Source: Betaproteobacteria bacterium (GTDB taxonomy: Bacteria; Pseudomonadota; Gammaproteobacteria; Burkholderiales; Usitatibacteraceae). Taken from it: a stretch of DNA of 64,000 nucleotides. This document shows positions 61,442-64,000 of this stretch, piece by piece. Within the stretch, counting starts at the first letter, position 1; the number at the start of each line of letters is the position of its first letter. The DNA lies in assembly GCA_016720925.1 (NCBI GenBank), contig JADKJR010000007.1:186001-250000 (forward strand), given 5' to 3'. Both the position numbers and the translations under genes were made by a program. The notes beneath the pieces are model-generated. The model searched no databases. It was given only the letters and a program-made list of their open reading frames with translations, and was not told the DNA's origin.

Positions 61442-62292
61442 TGATTGAAACCATCAGCGAACACGCCTGCTTCGGTGGCGTGCAGGGTTTTTATCAGCAT
61501 CGGTCCACCGCTGTCGGCTTGCCGATGCGCTTCGCGGTCTATCAACCGCCGCAGGCAAAGCAGGGCGCCGTGCCTGTGTTGTTCTTTCTCGCCGGTCTCA
61601 CCGCGACCGAAGAGACCTTCATGATCAAGGCCGGCGCCCAGCGATTGGCGGCGGAGTATGGCCTGATGCTGGTCACCACCGATACCAGCCCGCGCAATAC
61701 CGGCATCGAAGGCGCGACCCTGGATTGGGATTTCGGCGAAGGTGCGGGCTTTTATCTCGATGCCACTGAGGCGCCATGGAGCAAGCACTTCCGCATGGAG
61801 ACCTACGTTGTCGACGAATTGCGCGAGATGATCGTGGCGAATTTTCCCGCGCATGCCGATCGCATCGGCATTTTCGGGCACTCGATGGGCGGCCACGGCG
61901 CGCTAACCCTGGCCCTTCGTCACACCGACGTGTATCGCTCGGTCTCGGCATTCGCGCCGATCTGCGCGCCGATGCAATGTCCGTGGGGCGAAAATGCGCT
62001 GGAAAACTATCTGGGGACTGACCGCCAAGCCTGGTCGCAACACGATGCAAGCGAGCTATTGCGCCAACGAAAGACGCCGTTTCCGGCAGGCATCCTGATC
62101 GATCAGGGTGGCGCCGACAAATTTCTCGAACAGCAGCAACTCCGGCCGGAATTGTTCGAAGCGGCCTGCGCGGCAGCGGAACAGCCGCTCACCCTGAGGC
62201 GCCACCCCGGCTATGACCACGGCTATTTTTTCATTTCCACGTTCATTGCCGATCACCTGGCGTTCCATTCCGCCAATTTGAAGGCTCGCTAG
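61441..62292 (+). CDS. fghA: S-formylglutathione hydrolase
   Basis: The 283-residue alpha/beta hydrolase releases formate from S-formylglutathione. The nucleophile is in GHSMGGHGAL, the acid in the DQGGADKFL segment and the His in YDHGYFF. The formate produced is the substrate of the formate dehydrogenase encoded at 37-42 kb. Its end overlaps the convergent monooxygenase-like gene by 4 bp. Confidence 0.94.
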   Translation: MIETISEHACFGGVQGFYQHRSTAVGLPMRFAVYQPPQAKQGAVPVLFFLAGLTATEETFMIKAGAQRLAAEYGLMLVTTDTSPRNTGIEGATLDWDFGEGAGFYLDATEAPWSKHFRMETYVVDELREMIVANFPAHADRIGIFGHSMGGHGALTLALRHTDVYRSVSAFAPICAPMQCPWGENALENYLGTDRQAWSQHDASELLRQRKTPFPAGILIDQGGADKFLEQQQLRPELFEAACAAAEQPLTLRRHPGYDHGYFFISTFIADHLAFHSANLKAR

Positions 62293-62579
62293 CTGACACT
62301 CTCGAAGTGTTCGACACTCGGAAACGGATCGTAGAAATGATGCAGCAGCGCCTTCCAGCGCTGATAGTCGCCGGATTGCCGGAAACCGATTGTGTGATCT
62401 TCAAGGGTCTGCCAGCGCACCAGCAATACATACCGGTTGGGCTTTTCAATCCCGCGCTGCAATTCATGCGAAACGTAGCCCGGCATGGCGGAAATAATTG
62501 CCGCGGCCTGCTGGAATGCCGATTCGAACTCTTGCGCCAGTGCAGGGCGCAACTCGAGCGTGGCGATTTCGAGGATCAC
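62289..62579 (-). CDS. ABM/NIPSNAP-type dimeric alpha-beta barrel protein
   Basis: The 96-residue protein has an antibiotic-biosynthesis-monooxygenase-like fold: ILEIATLELRPALAQEFESAF, MPGYVSHELQRGIEKPNRYVLLVRWQTLEDHTIGF and DPFPSVEHFESV. The family includes haem-degrading and quinol monooxygenases and many uncharacterised proteins. Its start overlaps the upstream lyase-family gene by 4 bp, so they form a pair. Confidence 0.82.
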   Translation of the reverse strand: MILEIATLELRPALAQEFESAFQQAAAIISAMPGYVSHELQRGIEKPNRYVLLVRWQTLEDHTIGFRQSGDYQRWKALLHHFYDPFPSVEHFESVS

Positions 62580-63394
62580 GGCCGCATGAAATCGTTTACG
62601 CCACGCGACGGCAATGTACGGTCGAGATAGTCGAACGTACCCCGGTCCCTGATTTCCTGCGCCGCATCGATCAGCCCGGTCATCGCCGCTCGAAACAGCG
62701 AGGTGGCGAGGCTGATGCGTTTGACCCCGGCCGCTTCAAGTTCGGCCACGCTGAAGGAGCGGCCCTTGATGCCGACCATGAAATTGACCGGTTTCGATAC
62801 TGCCGCGCAGACTGCACGCACCGAGGCCAGGTCAGGCAAACCTGGCGCGAACAGCACATCCGCGCCGATCCGCTCATAGGCTTGCAGGCGTTTGATCGTG
62901 TCGTCCAGATCCGGGTTCCCGCAAAGATAATTTTCAGCTCGCGCCGTCAACGTAAAGGCGAAAGGCAGCGCCCGTGCTACTTCAGCCGCCGCCGCGATGC
63001 GTTCCGTCGCCAGGCCGATGTCGAACAATGGACGTGACCTGTCGCCGGTGGCATCCTCGATCGAACCACCGACCAATCCGGCCTCCGCGCCAAGGCGAAT
63101 GGTCTCCGCTACGACCGCAGGGGAATCACCGAAGCCTTTTTCCAGGTCGGCCGCCAAGGGCAGGTCGGTCGCGGCGACGATGGTGCGGATCTGCGTCAGC
63201 GCTTCTTCGCGTGTGACGCTGCCATCACGACGCCCGAGCACGCCGGCCGACGCACCGCTCGACGTCGCGAGTGCCTGAAAGCCAAGTCCGGCGAGGATGC
63301 GGGCGGAACCGCCATCCCATGGATTCGGCATGACGAACGCCCCGGTACGCAGGTGCAATGCGCGGAAACGGTTGGCTCTTTCGGTTTGGCTCAT
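62576..63394 (-). CDS. Isocitrate lyase/PEP mutase superfamily protein
   Basis: The 272-residue TIM-barrel protein has FVMPNPWDGGSARILAGLGF, PLAADLEKGFGD and GGSIEDATGDRSRPLFD. The catalytic-loop Cys of isocitrate lyase (KxCGH) and the PEP mutase EDKxxPK motif are absent, so C-C or C-P chemistry of the named enzymes is not supported. Oxaloacetate decarboxylase or carboxyvinyl-carboxyphosphonate-like activity has been suggested for relatives. Function open. Despite the phn operon at the other end of the window there is no positional link. Confidence 0.8.
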   Translation of the reverse strand: MSQTERANRFRALHLRTGAFVMPNPWDGGSARILAGLGFQALATSSGASAGVLGRRDGSVTREEALTQIRTIVAATDLPLAADLEKGFGDSPAVVAETIRLGAEAGLVGGSIEDATGDRSRPLFDIGLATERIAAAAEVARALPFAFTLTARAENYLCGNPDLDDTIKRLQAYERIGADVLFAPGLPDLASVRAVCAAVSKPVNFMVGIKGRSFSVAELEAAGVKRISLATSLFRAAMTGLIDAAQEIRDRGTFDYLDRTLPSRGVNDFMRP

Positions 63395-63479
63395 GGTTGC
63401 GAGTCTCCCACGTCATTGTATTTGGAATCCGTTATGGGTGCGCCGAACTCGTCGCGCAATCACGGCAATCTGGTGAATC

Positions 63480-64000
63480 TCAAGCGGATTTGCGGGTGAC
63501 AAACAGCCCGCTTCTAGCCTCCCCGGTAATGGCGACGACACAGGGGTGAGTTACGCGGCGCTCGATCGAAATCGCGAAAAACTCCTCGAAGATTTCCTTG
63601 GTTCTCCCCAGGGTTTTCACGCCGTACTGCTTTTCGATCTCCGATTCGAGAACGCTTGGTCCGATGAACACGCCTGCGCCACGCTGCCCGAAGGCTTTCA
63701 TCAATGCGCTGTCGTCGAACTCCCCGACCACGAGGAGCCGCAGTTTGTTCGCCTCGCACCACCGATCCAGCCGTGATCGAATTGCCGCGTCCATCCCCGG
63801 AACGAGCATCGGGACGCCGTCGAGACAGGCTGGAAAGTTTCCCCTGCTATTCTTGCAGAGTGCGGCGGATGCGAAGAAGCTTATCCCCGATTCTCCGAGC
63901 CGGTGATTAAACGCATTCACGCTTACCCTGGGGGGGATCGGCGCGTCTGCGATAACTAGGTCCAGCCGATGCCCGGCAAGTTCCGTGAGCAAGCTGTCGA
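63480..64000 (-). CDS. LysR-family (NhaR-like) regulator, partial (5' end beyond window)
   Basis: Only the C-terminal 173 residues are visible; the gene starts beyond 64000. They form a LysR substrate-binding domain (GHRLDLVIADAPIPPRVSVNAFNH, FSACPALCKN-like ASAALCKNSRG, GAGVFIGPSVLESEIEKQYGV, EEFFAISIERRVTHPCVVAI). The segment following the recognition domain resembles NhaR, the activator of the Na+/H+ antiporter. The target genes would be upstream of the missing start and cannot be seen. Confidence 0.8.
   Translation of the reverse strand, partial: DSLLTELAGHRLDLVIADAPIPPRVSVNAFNHRLGESGISFFASAALCKNSRGNFPACLDGVPMLVPGMDAAIRSRLDRWCEANKLRLLVVGEFDDSALMKAFGQRGAGVFIGPSVLESEIEKQYGVKTLGRTKEIFEEFFAISIERRVTHPCVVAITGEARSGLFVTRKSA

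Noticed and set aside
62576..63394. PEP mutase that would make phosphonates
   Set aside because: The EDKxxPK signature is absent and there is no phosphonopyruvate decarboxylase nearby. It is kept as a superfamily member of unknown function.
1..64000. tRNA, rRNA, CRISPR, prophage or insertion sequences
   Set aside because: No cloverleaf, regular spacer-repeat array, integrase, transposase or phage structural gene was recognised on either strand. A dedicated scan was not possible here.

Overview
The window looks like ordinary chromosome of a betaproteobacterium, probably Burkholderiales or a near relative. The reasons are gene content and order: surE-pcm-nlpD; gloB with a divergent methyltransferase-rnhA-dnaQ; DUF1841-nth-rnfB; a formate dehydrogenase cluster flanked by DUF3305/DUF3306 proteins; ftsK-lolA; and a Burkholderia-type 2-aminoethylphosphonate (AEP) locus. 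Base composition is moderately GC-rich throughout (judged by eye, not counted), apart from a visibly AT-richer stretch near 31.5-31.9 kb. No rRNA, tRNA, prophage, transposase or CRISPR array was seen.

Layout. 0-10.4 kb: an AEP locus with a GntR/FadR regulator reading off the left edge and a divergent operon phnS-T-U-W, then a glutamine-synthetase-like ligase, an iron alcohol dehydrogenase, an aldehyde dehydrogenase and a HAD hydrolase. No recognisable C-P bond-cleaving enzyme is present. 10.6-17 kb: aspartate aminotransferase, then surE-pcm-nlpD, followed not by rpoS but by a secreted beta-propeller/fibronectin/dockerin-like protein. 17-26.5 kb: housekeeping genes (GNAT, gloB, methyltransferase, rnhA, dnaQ, two cytochromes c, nth, rnfB-like, ald, pyrD, bpt, aat). 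26.6-42.9 kb: a molybdenum cofactor and formate dehydrogenase island. moaA, fdhD, mobA and moeA are on the minus strand. The Fe-S/TorD/FdhA/FdhB/FdhC genes are on the plus strand and end with sodC. 43-46 kb: sodB, DUF3047, msrA and a head-GIN protein. 46-54.5 kb: purE-purK downstream of a lipid A aminoarabinose (arn) operon that encodes the two ArnA activities as separate genes and has a TMEM175-like channel gene between them. 54.5-64 kb: Smr protein, trxB, a Crp/Fnr regulator, ftsK, lolA, the glutathione-dependent formaldehyde pathway (frmA-fghA), two small enzymes and the end of a LysR/NhaR-like regulator.

How the parts connect. FrmA and FghA turn formaldehyde into formate. The Mo-dependent formate dehydrogenase would oxidise that formate, with MoaA/MoeA/MobA supplying its cofactor and FdhD and the TorD-like protein maturing it. 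The arn genes would modify lipid A for cationic peptide resistance. The phn operon imports AEP and transaminates it to phosphonoacetaldehyde; the later steps are not the textbook ones.

Caveat. Several otherwise well conserved genes (phnW, the formate dehydrogenase Fe-S accessory gene, fdhA, the arnA formyltransferase gene) are interrupted by single-base frame changes, many of them at short G or C runs. This pattern fits residual sequencing indels at least as well as real gene decay, so these genes are reported as frameshifted and not as certainly dead. Two families of palindromic repeats are scattered through the window; one copy lies in frame inside the signal-peptide region of lolA.
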